Shown here piece after piece: positions 7,654 through 15,566 of a stretch of 18,418 nucleotides of DNA. A program made the position numbers and the translations under genes. Below the pieces are notes generated by a model that saw only the letters and a list, made by a program, of their open reading frames with translations, was not told the origin of the DNA and ran no database searches. How positions within the stretch are numbered: position 1 is the stretch's first letter; every line of letters begins with the position of its first letter. The stretch comes from Acidobacteriaceae bacterium (GTDB lineage Bacteria; Acidobacteriota; Terriglobia; Terriglobales; SbA1): assembly GCA_003136335.1 (NCBI GenBank), contig PLEA01000602.1, forward strand, positions 1 through 18,418. The letters run 5' to 3'.

Positions 7654-8313
7654 TCACGCACCTTCCCGAGTTTCCTTCTCAACTTCCAAAGTTGCATGGG
7701 CCAGATCGAAATACGCGGGCGGTAGTCTGGGAACAGTCTTCCTCCCGATCGCGCGTGAGACTGGGCCCTTCTTTTCTATCTGCCAGAGCAGAGTTTCTGC
7801 CGCAGATTCGCCCAATTCCGATAGCCATGTCCGCGTATCATCCGCGAACGGCTCCAGCAGAGTCATGCAGCCGAGATCCACGGAAGCTACGGGAAAAGCG
7901 AGGTCCGGCGGCAGGGGTGCATCGATCGCGATTACGCCTTCGATCCCTCGCTGCTGAAGCTGGACAGAAACACTGCGCCACTCCGCCGTCGAATCCCACG
8001 ATCCGAGAGCGAGCAAATATCCTCTGCGATGCAACAGGCGTTCGACGCCGGCCAGCACTCTGGCCACGGGCGCAAGGCCGATATCAGAGGTGCCGGCCGC
8101 AACCAGCCGGGTCCGCTTAGTTCGCAAGGACCGCGCCCACAAATTCGGACGATAGTTCAGCTCGGTGACCGCACGGAAGACTCGATCTTTTGTCCGCTCG
8201 GGAATCGCCTTCGACGCAGGTGTCCTGTTTAAAATTGCAGAGATCGTACACGGAGCCAGTCCGACTCGTTCGGCCACAGTTCGCAGGCTGGCCACAGCTG
8301 TTTTGTCCGACAC
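7654..8313 (-). CDS. Shortened LacI-family transcriptional regulator
   Basis: A 219-residue protein starting at GTG 8313, preceded by a strong GAGGAGGA. Residues 9-66 are a full LacI-type DNA-binding region: LRTVAERVGLAPCTISAILN, then ERTKDRVFRAVTELNYRPNLWARSL with the hinge helix. A first effector-domain stretch follows (TRLVAAGTSDIGLAPVARVLAGVERLLHRRGYLL and GVIAIDAPLP). After VASVDLG (142-148) the chain passes within about 18 residues to LSELGESAAETLLWQIE, which is the last conserved helix of the normal LacI family. Usual members are 330-350 residues, so about 110-130 residues of the ligand-binding core (the DN-x-x-G, NDxxA and GFDD regions) are missing. The frame is intact, so an effector-independent regulator is more likely than a decayed gene. 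Targets are unknown; palindromes upstream are candidates. Confidence 0.85.
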   Translation of the reverse strand: MSDKTAVASLRTVAERVGLAPCTISAILNRTPASKAIPERTKDRVFRAVTELNYRPNLWARSLRTKRTRLVAAGTSDIGLAPVARVLAGVERLLHRRGYLLALGSWDSTAEWRSVSVQLQQRGIEGVIAIDAPLPPDLAFPVASVDLGCMTLLEPFADDTRTWLSELGESAAETLLWQIEKKGPVSRAIGRKTVPRLPPAYFDLAHATLEVEKETREGA

Positions 8314-8324
8314 ACTTCCTCCTC

Positions 8325-8342
8325 ATCCTGTCGATTCAGGAT
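8325..8342. promoter_or_regulatory. Inverted repeat just upstream of lacI, candidate operator or leader hairpin
   Basis: ATCCTG (8325-8330) and CAGGAT (8337-8342) are perfect complements with a 6-base spacer. The element abuts the Shine-Dalgarno of the GTG start at 8313, so it could be an autoregulatory operator or an RNA hairpin affecting translation start. Confidence 0.35.
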
Positions 8343-8445
8343 TCTCAAACCTTCTCACCTGGCGCAGTTCTTACCTTAAGACGAAGTCAACTGCATACGG
8401 GAAACCCATTCGTGGGGAAACCAAACTGCGAAAGTCTGGAAAGCC

Positions 8446-8463
8446 TTCTGCGACGTTGCAGAA
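8446..8463. promoter_or_regulatory. Near-perfect 18-bp palindrome with central CG, candidate LacI-family operator
   Basis: TTCTGCGACGTTGCAGAA is symmetric at 16 of 18 positions, with ACGT at the centre. LacI-family operators are typically palindromes of about this length with a central CG step. It lies 133 bp upstream of the lacI start and about 105 bp past the end of fdnI. Its closeness to the regulator suggests autoregulation; binding is not shown. Confidence 0.4.
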
Positions 8464-8472
8464 TAAGTATTA

Positions 8473-8493
8473 GCCACTTTGCGGCAGAGTGGC
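8473..8493 (-). terminator. Stem-loop after fdnI, candidate terminator of the fdn operon
   Basis: On the minus strand GCCACT and AGTGGC (plus-strand 8473-8478 and 8488-8493) form a perfect 6-bp stem, followed by TAATACTTATT. It is about 75 bases past the fdnI stop. The following tract is U-rich but mixed, so termination would be moderate. The same DNA lies upstream of lacI on the same strand. Confidence 0.4.
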
Positions 8494-8568
8494 CAGATAG
8501 TCCAACTCAAAAAATCCATCGCAAAGATCAGTGTCGCGAGGGTGGGAGAAGGTGTTATTGACGAGCTT

Positions 8569-9315
8569 CTATTTTCTTACCATCTGGCCGCGCCGGCGGG
8601 CTTCCTCGCAGGCCGCGACCGGATCGCGCCCGGTGACCTGTTTGTACCATGCGCGATGGAATGTCCAGGCCCAGGCTTCGCTGAAGGCGCCGCGAATCAT
8701 CGCCTGAAAAGTCCCGGGCTCGCCGATTGTGCTGAGATAAATGTGAATAAAAATTCCGCCCAGCATGATCACGGCGGAGATATCGTGCAGAATATAGCTG
8801 ATCGCGACCGGCCAACGGCCAAAGGTGCGAGCGCCCTTCCATAAGATAATCCCGGTGATCACAAAAACCACGGACCCGGCGACGATCTCCCAGAATTGCG
8901 CTTTCTGTCCGCCGTTGAAGAAGCCCGTGTCGGGCGGATCCTGCTTTTCTTTACCGCCGGCGATGTTTCGAAGATTGCGCATCCACCTCGAGTCGGCTGC
9001 CGTCCATAGCATGGGCTGAATCCAGTTCAGCATTTGCAGTCCGAAGAAAACGACAAATCCCACACCGAACCAGGGATGCATTTCGCGACTCAGCGGGCCG
9101 CCTCCAAAGACGGGTGTGAACCAACGGAAAAGCCAAGGCAAGTAAATTCCAAATCCGGTGAACAACGCGAGAAAAAAGAAGAGGGCAACCATCCAATGCA
9201 GGAATCGCGTATAAACCCGGTGACGCAGCAGTTCGCCTTCGTAGACTTCGTTCTGCCCGATCTGATCGAAGGCGTTGCGCGCTTTGTCATCGAACCGTTC
9301 AATCGCAGTGGACAT
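8569..9315 (-). CDS. fdnI: Formate dehydrogenase-N type gamma subunit, cytochrome b556
   Basis: A 248-residue membrane protein starting at ATG 9315 with AAAGGAG upstream. Four hydrophobic segments are visible (about 38-62, 80-100, 141-160, 171-196). Histidines at family positions can serve as ligands for two b hemes: H40 (RFLHW), H80 (EMHPWFG), H177 (YILHD) and H191 (IFIHIYLS). A cytoplasmic N-terminal tail of about 30 residues precedes helix 1. In the known complex this subunit takes electrons from the Fe-S subunit and reduces quinone on the cytoplasmic side. It is the last gene of the operon, 16 bases after fdnH. Length is slightly above the E. coli protein (about 217), mainly from the N-terminal tail and a loop at 105-135. 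Confidence 0.93.
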   Translation of the reverse strand: MSTAIERFDDKARNAFDQIGQNEVYEGELLRHRVYTRFLHWMVALFFFLALFTGFGIYLPWLFRWFTPVFGGGPLSREMHPWFGVGFVVFFGLQMLNWIQPMLWTAADSRWMRNLRNIAGGKEKQDPPDTGFFNGGQKAQFWEIVAGSVVFVITGIILWKGARTFGRWPVAISYILHDISAVIMLGGIFIHIYLSTIGEPGTFQAMIRGAFSEAWAWTFHRAWYKQVTGRDPVAACEEARRRGQMVRK

Positions 9316-9331
9316 CAGTTCTCCTTTCTTC

Positions 9332-10237
9332 TTAGCTTTCCTTCTCCCGAAGCGGTTCCTTGAGCGGCGGTTCGGGTTGCGGCCGGCGTGGTCCTACCGT
9401 CACATAATGGAACAGAACCCCTGCCAAACCGAATAGCGCGAACGTTCCCAAGACCGGCTTAAACAGCCACTTCCATACGGTGTAACTCCACGGGATCACC
9501 GGATTTTTAGGCAGACCGCCGTAGCGCTCCGGATTCTCCGCGTCATGCAAGACGTAGACGACGTGCGTGCCGCCGATCGATTGCGGATCGTACACGCCGG
9601 CTTTCTCAAATCCGAAGTTCTCGCGGAGTTGTTTGGCGCGTTCTTCCGCGATGTACTTCATGTCGTCCTTGGTGCCAAATTTCAGGCATCCGGTGGGACA
9701 AGCCTTGATGCAGGCGGGCTCCAGTCCTCCGCCGACGCGGTCGGAGCACAACGTACACTTGTAGACTTTCTTCGTAGCCGGATTAAATTTGGGAATGTCA
9801 TAAGGACATCCCGAGACACAGAACTCGCAGCCGATGCAGTTTTCCTGCTGGAAATCAACGATGCCGTTGGTGTATTGCACGATGGCGCCGTCGGCGGGGC
9901 AGGCGCGCAGGCAGCCCGGATCGGCGCAGTGCATGCACTGGTCCTTGCGCATGAGCCACTGGATGGTGCCGTCCTCGCGCTGATGCTCATTAAACTTGAT
10001 CAAGTTCCAGAAATTCCAGCGCGTGGCCGGCATGGTCTGGTAGGTGTTGTCGAACGTGGTGGGACTGAACGGCATGTCGTTCCACTCCACGCACGCGACC
10101 TCACATGCCTTGCAGCCGATGCAAATCGTGGTATCGATCAGCTTGCAGACTTCCGCGTCGCGCTGCATGTCGAAACCGGCCGACGGCCCGGAGTGTCCCG
10201 AGATTTGTTTGATCTGAAGTGTCTTGCGGTCGCTCAT
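9332..10237 (-). CDS. fdnH: Formate dehydrogenase-N type beta subunit, four-cluster ferredoxin-like protein
   Basis: A 301-residue protein starting at ATG 10237, 34 bases after the fdnG stop; its Shine-Dalgarno is weak (CGAGAG). Sixteen cysteines in four groups fit four [4Fe-4S] clusters: C39/42/45/49, C101/104/109/113, C134/137/140/144 and C161/164/176/180. One C-terminal helix (about 258-280) anchors it, followed by a proline-rich tail. In the known formate dehydrogenase-N structure this subunit passes electrons from the periplasmic catalytic subunit to the cytochrome b. Lacking a signal of its own, it is expected to be carried out with FdnG through the Tat system. The weak ribosome site suggests coupling to fdnG translation. 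Confidence 0.95.
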   Translation of the reverse strand: MSDRKTLQIKQISGHSGPSAGFDMQRDAEVCKLIDTTICIGCKACEVACVEWNDMPFSPTTFDNTYQTMPATRWNFWNLIKFNEHQREDGTIQWLMRKDQCMHCADPGCLRACPADGAIVQYTNGIVDFQQENCIGCEFCVSGCPYDIPKFNPATKKVYKCTLCSDRVGGGLEPACIKACPTGCLKFGTKDDMKYIAEERAKQLRENFGFEKAGVYDPQSIGGTHVVYVLHDAENPERYGGLPKNPVIPWSYTVWKWLFKPVLGTFALFGLAGVLFHYVTVGPRRPQPEPPLKEPLREKES

Positions 10238-10271
10238 TATTTTGCTCTCGGTTGCGTGCTCGTTTCGCCGC

Positions 10272-13200
10272 TTAGGCCTTTTCGATCTTCACCAGAAATC
10301 CCTTGAACTCTGGGGTGAACGCATTCGGGTCGATCACCGTCGGGGTGAGCTGATTCGCCAGCGACCTCGCCGTCTTGCCTTCGTCTTCGGCAATCCCACG
10401 GAATCCCCAATGAATGGGGATGCCGATCTGAAACATCTCCTTGCCGTCGATTTTCATGGGGCGAATGCGGCGCGTGACCATGGCTTTGGCGATGTAGTGG
10501 CTGCGCGCGCTGGTGACTCGGACTTTTTCTCCGCCGGAAATGCCCATGCGATCCGCCAATTCCGCCGGCACCTCCACGAACGGCTCCGGCACCAGCTGCA
10601 CGTTCATGGGATTGTTCTTGGTCCAGTAGTGATAGTGCTCGGTTAAGCGGTAGGTCGTGCAAATCACGTTGAAACCCTGCTCCACAGTGCCGTACTTGTC
10701 CATATCGGTTTTGTACTTCTTCACCACCGGATTCGTGGATTGATTTGGATGCAGCGGATTCAAAATCGGGCTCTCGATCGGCTCGTAGAATTCGGGGAAT
10801 GGGCCGTCCGCCATGGCCCCCAGCGGTACGAACAGCCGGCCAATGCCCTCGGGATTCATGATGAACGGTCCCATGTGATCTTTTGGTGGGGAATCGGCCT
10901 TGAAGTCGGGGACGTCGACTCCGGCCCAGGATTGTTTCGACTCGTCCCACCAAACCTGACGGCGAGCCTGATCCCAAGGCTTGCCGTCGACATCGCACGA
11001 GGCGCGGTTGTACAGTACCCGCCGGTTCAACGGCCAGGACCACGCCCAGTTCGGATACACGCCCAGACCCGACGGATCCTCGGTGCCGCGACGCTGAGTC
11101 ATTGCGCCGGCTTCAGTCCAGGAGCCGCAGTACAGCCAGTTGCCGGAAAGAGTGGTGCCGTCATCTTTAAGCCAGGCGAAACTGGGCAGTTGCTGACCGG
11201 CTTTGATGGTTACATTCGTTTTGGGGTCGGTGATGTCGGCGGTCGCTTTTCCGTTGATCTCCTTTGCGACCTCCGACAGCGACGGGCTGTAGGGATTGGT
11301 GTAGGCAAACGATGCGTTCAGGATCGCGTCGGGGAATTTGCCGCCCTCCTTCTGATACAGTTCGCGAACTTTCAGAAATATCGTGGCCAAGATTTCCTGA
11401 TCCAACCTGGCTTGACCGGGCGGCGGCAGCGCGACATTTTTCCATTGCAGCCAGCGGGCGGAATTTACAAACGTTCCATCTTTCTCGGCGAAACCCGCGC
11501 CCGGCAGGCGATAGACAGTAGTGTTAATCTGCTTCATCTCGTCGGTCGAGATGCCGGGAGCGCGCCAGAATTCGCTGGTCTCATCGGGATAGATTTCGCA
11601 AACCACCAGCCAGTCGGCCTTCTTCAACGCGTTAATGTTTTTCTCCGAATCCGGCCCAATCATTACACCATTCATGCCGAAGGCGAAAATGCCCTTGACC
11701 TTGCCTTCGTACATATCGTTCCAGATGTTCACCCAGGAATAGTTGCGGTCGATCTTTGGCAGGTAGTGAAATGCGAAGTCGTTTTCCTTGGTCGCCGCCG
11801 GACCGTACAGCGCTTTGAGCAACGACACGGTGAACTTCGACGTGTTCGACCAGTAGTTATACGAATCCCACGGGTCGGGCTTGGACACCGTCGGGGTGAT
11901 TCGCTTCACGTACGTGGCGAGATCAACGTCGGCGGGGTTAGGCATTTTCAGATATCCCGGCAGAATGTCGAAGATGCCCGCCATATCGGTGGCGCCCTGA
12001 ATATTCGAGTGTCCACGCAGTGCGTTCACGCCCCCGCCTGCGCGCCCTATATTCCCCATCAGCAACTGCAGCATTGCCGCGGTGCGAATAATCTGGGTAC
12101 CGAAACTATGCTGGGTCCAGCCCACCGCATAGATGATGGTCGACACCTTTTTCATGTCTCCGTCTTTGCGAACCGAGGTGTAAAGATCGGTGGCTTTCAG
12201 GAACTGATCTTGCGGAATTCCGGTAATGCGCTCGACCATCTCCGGGGTGTAGCGCTCGTACTGCTTTTTGAGAAGTTGGAAGACGCAGCGCGGATGCTGC
12301 AGGGACAGATCAAACGCAATTTTCGGCGGCAACATCGGTCCGGGTGCGGCTCCGCCTTTCGCTCCGGCCGGACTCGCAGCTTGATGCCCCTGTCCTTGCT
12401 CTGTGTCGCTGCCCTGCGCATGCGGTGCGGGTGGCTCTTGTCCGGCCGGGGTTGGCATGACCGGCTTCCCGGTTAGGTCCCCGCCTTCTTCGTAGTTCCA
12501 GGTTGCCTTATCGTAAACCTGCTTCTCCGGATCGAATCCTGAGTACAGCCCGTCATCCGGAAGCTTGAATCCGTCTTTGATGATGAATGCGGCATTCGTG
12601 TAGTTGAGCAGGTAATCGTGGGCGATGCGGTTGTTCTGAATGGCGTAGTTGATCACCCCGCCGAGAAAGGCAATGTCGGAGCCCGCGCGAATCTGCACAT
12701 ACATATCCGCAGTCGCGGCGGTTCGCGTGAGGCGCGGATCGACCACGATCGTCTTCGCGTTGCGATGAATCTTGGCTTCAATCGCCCACTTGAAGCCGCA
12801 AGGATGGTTTTCGGCTGGATTCCCCCCCATGATCAACATCATGTCGGTGTTCTTGATGTCGATCCAGCCATTGGTCATCGCCCCGCGTCCGAATGTTGGC
12901 CCCAAACTGGAGACCGTAGGGCCATGTCAAACCCGAGCCTGGTTTTCCAGGTAGCAGACCCCCAGGCTGCGCATGCTTTTGACCACCAGATAATTAAATT
13001 CATTGGTGTCGGTGCAGCCCCCGGTGAAGGCAATGCCCTCGCAGCGGTTCACGGTGTGGCCATTCGCGTCTTTCTCCAGGAACGAGTCTTCACGCGTTTT
13101 CTTCACCCGCTGTGCGATTTCGCTGTAGGCCTGCTCCCAGGAAATGTCTTCCCAATCGGTGGCTCCCGGCCGCCGCACTTGCGGCTTGAGCAGCCGCCGG

Positions 13201-13508
13201 TCATTCATGATGTCCTGTTCGAGCGATGAACCTTTGGGGCAGAGAGTTCCGCGGTTGATGGGATGGTCGGGGTCGCCTTCGACGTGGACCACCTGCGGGA
13301 TCGCGTTCTTGGCCTTGTCGCCGAGCGTGTAAATAATGACGCCGCAGCTCACCGAACAATAAGGACACGTGCTGCGCGTTTCGCTGGCTCGGGAAATTTT
13401 CAGGTTCTGGGTCTGGGCGTAGACCGGAGTGAGATCGAATCCCAGTGCGGAGAGGCCTGCTCCGCCAAGGATGGAACCTTTAAGAAACGTTCTGCGGGAG
13501 AATTCCAT
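10272..13508 (-). CDS. fdnG: Formate dehydrogenase-N type alpha subunit, selenocysteine-containing (in-frame TGA at 12927-12929)
   Basis: Read as one 1078-residue selenoprotein. ATG 13508 has GGAGG five bases upstream and begins with a Tat signal (SRRTFLKGSILGGAG; processing near VYAQ, residue 32). Cysteines 48, 51, 55 and 90 bind one [4Fe-4S] cluster. The frame meets TGA as codon 194 in the context NQARV-U-HGPTV, the same context as the selenocysteine of E. coli FdnG (residue 196). Downstream are PTFGRGAMTN, MLIMGGNPAENHPCG, LQHPRCVFQLLKK and a molybdopterin-binding C-terminal domain (about 920-1078). A Pro/Ala/Gly/Gln-rich insert of about 45 residues (about 349-395) is absent from the E. 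coli enzyme and helps explain the extra length (1015 there). It oxidises formate to CO2 in the periplasm. Automatic callers would split this gene into a 193-residue and a roughly 877-residue piece. Confidence 0.95.
12898..12929 (-). promoter_or_regulatory. Selenocysteine codon and bacterial SECIS hairpin in fdnG
   Basis: The TGA codon is at 12927-12929. Eleven bases after it the mRNA can fold as GG, a bulged U, CUCC, loop AGUUU, GGGG, CC (12915 down to 12898): six pairs, a bulged U on the 5' side and a small apical loop holding GU. This has the same spacing and layout as E. coli fdhF (GG, bulged U, UGC, loop, GCA, CC), where SelB recognises the bulge and loop. The loop carries one G before U where E. 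coli has two. Confidence 0.85.
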
Positions 13509-13609
13509 TGAAACCTCCAGCAATCTAAAGCACGCGTTCAACCGTCGCGGACTACAGGGCAACTAGTGTGAGACGGAGATTGAAGTTTGCGGCCGCGGCG
13601 TTTTTACTC

Positions 13610-13642
13610 GACCGACGACCGAATCGTTATTCAGACCGATTC
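13610..13642. promoter_or_regulatory. GACCGA repeats and inverted repeat at the fdnG transcription start region, candidate operator
   Basis: GACCGA occurs at 13610-13615, 13617-13622 and 13634-13639 on the plus strand. GAATCG (13621-13626) and CGATTC (13637-13642) are perfect complements with a 10-base spacer. The set lies just downstream of the predicted fdnG -10, where a repressor or an RNA hairpin would act. Confidence 0.35.
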
Positions 13643-13647
13643 CGGAG

Positions 13648-13677
13648 ACTATAACGCTGCGGCCGGAAGGGAGTCAA
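13648..13677 (-). promoter_or_regulatory. Candidate sigma70-type promoter of the fdnGHI operon
   Basis: On the minus strand TTGACT (13672-13677), an 18-bp spacer and TATAGT (13648-13653) precede fdnG. Transcription would begin near 13641, leaving a leader of about 130 bases before the ATG at 13508. Both hexamers are 5 of 6 to consensus. Confidence 0.55.
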
Positions 13678-13729
13678 TGCTGGAAAGTAAAAAAGGTGAT
13701 CTTAAATAATTGCGTGCGCGATTCCTGGG

Positions 13730-13759
13730 TTGCTCTCAATCTGCGACTGGGCTGATAAT
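13730..13759 (+). promoter_or_regulatory. Candidate promoter giving a leaderless fdhE mRNA
   Basis: GATAAT (13754-13759), preceded by TTGCTC (13730-13735) at 18 bp. Six bases separate the -10 from the ATG at 13766, which places the transcription start at or next to the start codon. There is no Shine-Dalgarno. The -35 is weak. Confidence 0.45.
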
Positions 13760-13765
13760 CTGCCG

Positions 13766-14566
13766 ATGACAGTCTCTCCCTGGCAGCGTCGGATTCATCG
13801 CGCGCAAGAACTTGGCAGCCAGCATCCATTTTCTGCGGAAATGCTCGGGTTCTACGTTCACGTCGCTCGCTTTCAGGAAGACTTGCATCAGCGGCTGAGC
13901 AAGGCTTTGCCTTGGGCATCGCAGTCTGCTTCCGTCCATACTGAGCTTAGTCGGGATGAGCTAGAAAATCTCAGTTCCAGGTTCGAGTCGTTTCTGTCCG
14001 TGGCCGAAGCGCACGGCCCCAAACCGTTGACCGAACTGAGCCGCGAATTGCGCACTCGCGGCAAAGACTTCTGGTCTGAGTTGCTGCGAGGCGCTTGGAC
14101 CGCGCTCTCCCCCTCCGACGCACAGGGCCTGCTAGCCTTTACGTTTCTTCAGCCCTACGCCGAACTGTTGCGCTCTCGTGCCTCGCTGCGCCCGGCTCCG
14201 ACTGCGCACGCGCTGTGTCCTTTCTGCAATCGCAAGCCCGGCTTGGGTGTGTTGCGCCAGATGGGCGATGGTGGCGCGCGATCCATGATCTGTGCTTTCT
14301 GCCTCGCCGAGTGGGAGTTTCGCAGGATCGTTTGCCCCGGATGCGGCGAAGAAAACGACCGCAAACTTCCGGTCTTTTCCGCCAGCGATTTCGATTACAT
14401 TCGCGTGGAGTGCTGCGACGCCTGCAAGACCTATATCAAGAGCGTGGACCTCACAAAAAATGGACGCGCCGAACCGCTGGTCGACGAACTCGCCTCCGCT
14501 CCACTCGATCTTTGGGCACGCGAACACGGCTACGCCAAACTGCAAAGCAACCTGCTGGGAATGTAG
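13766..14566 (+). CDS. fdhE: Formate dehydrogenase accessory protein FdhE
   Basis: A 266-residue cytoplasmic protein from ATG 13766. A TTG at 13730 would add 12 residues, but the GATAAT box just before the ATG favours the shorter form. The helical N-terminal half includes FSAEMLGFYVHVARFQEDLHQ. The C-terminal half is the rubredoxin-like FdhE metal region with four CxxC motifs: CPFC 151-154, CAFC 176-179 followed by LAEWEFRR, CPGC 190-193 and CDAC 217-220 followed by KTYIKSVDLTK. FdhE binds iron through these motifs and interacts with the catalytic subunits of Tat-exported respiratory formate dehydrogenases during assembly. The gene is divergent from fdnGHI over a 257-bp shared region, fully consistent with that role. 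FdhD, also needed for activation, is not in the window. Confidence 0.93.
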   Translation: MTVSPWQRRIHRAQELGSQHPFSAEMLGFYVHVARFQEDLHQRLSKALPWASQSASVHTELSRDELENLSSRFESFLSVAEAHGPKPLTELSRELRTRGKDFWSELLRGAWTALSPSDAQGLLAFTFLQPYAELLRSRASLRPAPTAHALCPFCNRKPGLGVLRQMGDGGARSMICAFCLAEWEFRRIVCPGCGEENDRKLPVFSASDFDYIRVECCDACKTYIKSVDLTKNGRAEPLVDELASAPLDLWAREHGYAKLQSNLLGM

Positions 14567-14584
14567 CGCTGCATTCTCAGCGCT
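14565..14584 (+). terminator. Perfect 7-bp stem-loop at the fdhE stop codon, candidate terminator
   Basis: AGCGCTG, loop CATTCT, CAGCGCT; the first stem bases overlap the TAG stop. A short GTTTTG tract follows about 8 bases later. It separates fdhE from the promoter of the ABC genes, but the weak U-tract keeps confidence moderate. Confidence 0.45.
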
Positions 14585-14595
14585 GCCCGACCGTT

Positions 14596-14624
14596 TTGAC
14601 TACCACGTCGTTCTCCAGTAGCCT
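14596..14624 (+). promoter_or_regulatory. Candidate sigma70-type promoter of the ABC operon
   Basis: TTGACT (14596-14601), a 17-bp spacer and TAGCCT (14619-14624). Transcription would begin near 14631, only about six bases before the ATG at 14637, leaving no room for a Shine-Dalgarno; none is seen. Confidence 0.5.
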
Positions 14625-14636
14625 AGCGGTCTCCCT

Positions 14637-15566
14637 ATGAGTTCGACTTCGCCAGCGATTTCGGTGCAGGGCCTCAAGAAGTCCTACGGCGAGGTAGAAG
14701 CCGTGAAGGGAATCGACTTCGAAATCCAGCCGGGGGAAGTGTTCGGACTGCTCGGACCGAACGGCGCGGGCAAGACGACGACGGTGGAGATTCTCGAAGG
14801 ACTGCGTCCGCGCACGGGTGGTCAAGTCGCCGTTCTCGGTTTCGATCCCGACAAACAGCGCCAACGACTCAAAGACCGCATCGGCGTATGCCTGCAGGCG
14901 ACGAACTTGCCGGAGAAAATCCGCGTTCACGAAGCCATGGACGTGTTCGCATCCTTCTACAGCCGCAACGTGAATCTCGACCAACTACTGAAGCGTTTGC
15001 AGCTCGAAGAAAAGCGGAACGCCTTTTACGGCACGCTTTCGGGAGGTCAGAAGCAGCGGCTCGCTCTGGCCCTAGCCCTGGTAAACGATCCGCAGCTCAT
15101 CTTCCTCGACGAACCTACGACCGGGCTTGATCCGCAGGTCCGGGCGGAAATCCACACGTTGCTGGAGGAGTTGAAGCGCGAACGGCGCACGATTCTCCTG
15201 ACCACGCATTACATCGAAGAGGCCGAGCGGCTGTGCGACCGTGTCGCCATCGTCGACGAAGGCCGCATCATCGCGCTCGACACGCCGAGCCGCCTGCAAC
15301 AGCAGAGCCGCAACGCATCGAGCATAGTCGTGACTTGTGCCACACAGTTCCCGGATCCGCGTCCCGCATGGGCGGAAGCCACCGAGAGCATTCTTGATTC
15401 CAACGGCCACACCTTGACAGTCCGCTCGCGCCGTCCGGCGGCCACGCTCGTCGATCTGGTGAAGTGGATTGACCAGCAAGGGCTCGAACTGACCGATGTT
15501 CGCTTGAAGCAGCCGAGCCTCGAAGACGTGTTCATCGAGATGACCGGAAAGAGCCTTCGCCAATGA
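14637..15566 (+). CDS. ABC-2 type transporter ATP-binding protein
   Basis: A 309-residue cytoplasmic ATPase. Motifs are complete: Walker A GPNGAGKTT (40-48), Q-loop Q87, signature LSGGQ (134-138), Walker B LIFLDE (154-159), D-loop GLD and switch H191. About 90 further residues after the nucleotide-binding core (about 220-309), ending PSLEDVFIEMTGKSLR, are the C-terminal extension of the DrrA/CcmA-type exporters of drugs, polysaccharides and similar substrates. The stop overlaps the start of the next gene as ATGA, so the two are translationally coupled and probably form one transporter, each as a homodimer. The gene lacks a Shine-Dalgarno. The substrate cannot be told from this subunit. Confidence 0.93.
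   Translation: MSSTSPAISVQGLKKSYGEVEAVKGIDFEIQPGEVFGLLGPNGAGKTTTVEILEGLRPRTGGQVAVLGFDPDKQRQRLKDRIGVCLQATNLPEKIRVHEAMDVFASFYSRNVNLDQLLKRLQLEEKRNAFYGTLSGGQKQRLALALALVNDPQLIFLDEPTTGLDPQVRAEIHTLLEELKRERRTILLTTHYIEEAERLCDRVAIVDEGRIIALDTPSRLQQQSRNASSIVVTCATQFPDPRPAWAEATESILDSNGHTLTVRSRRPAATLVDLVKWIDQQGLELTDVRLKQPSLEDVFIEMTGKSLRQ

Noticed and set aside
8388..8440. GGGAAACC repeats with a CCCA-TTCG-TGGG hairpin, considered as a cyclic-di-GMP or other riboswitch
   Set aside because: The surrounding conserved cores of known riboswitch classes are missing, and the hairpin with a UUCG loop is on the strand with no downstream gene.
10740..12476. A 578-codon open frame on the plus strand opposite fdnG
   Set aside because: It lies entirely antisense to well-conserved fdnG sequence and its product is Arg/Gly/Val-rich with no recognisable domain. 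It is a GC-driven shadow frame.
12927..12929. TGA in fdnG as a nonsense mutation or pseudogene
   Set aside because: The codon falls on the conserved selenocysteine with a matching downstream hairpin, and both flanks are intact. Treating it as a stop would wrongly split the gene.
13730..13765. TTG at 13730 as the fdhE start
   Set aside because: It would place the start codon within the promoter's -35 and there is no ribosome site. The ATG at 13766 directly behind GATAAT is the simpler choice.
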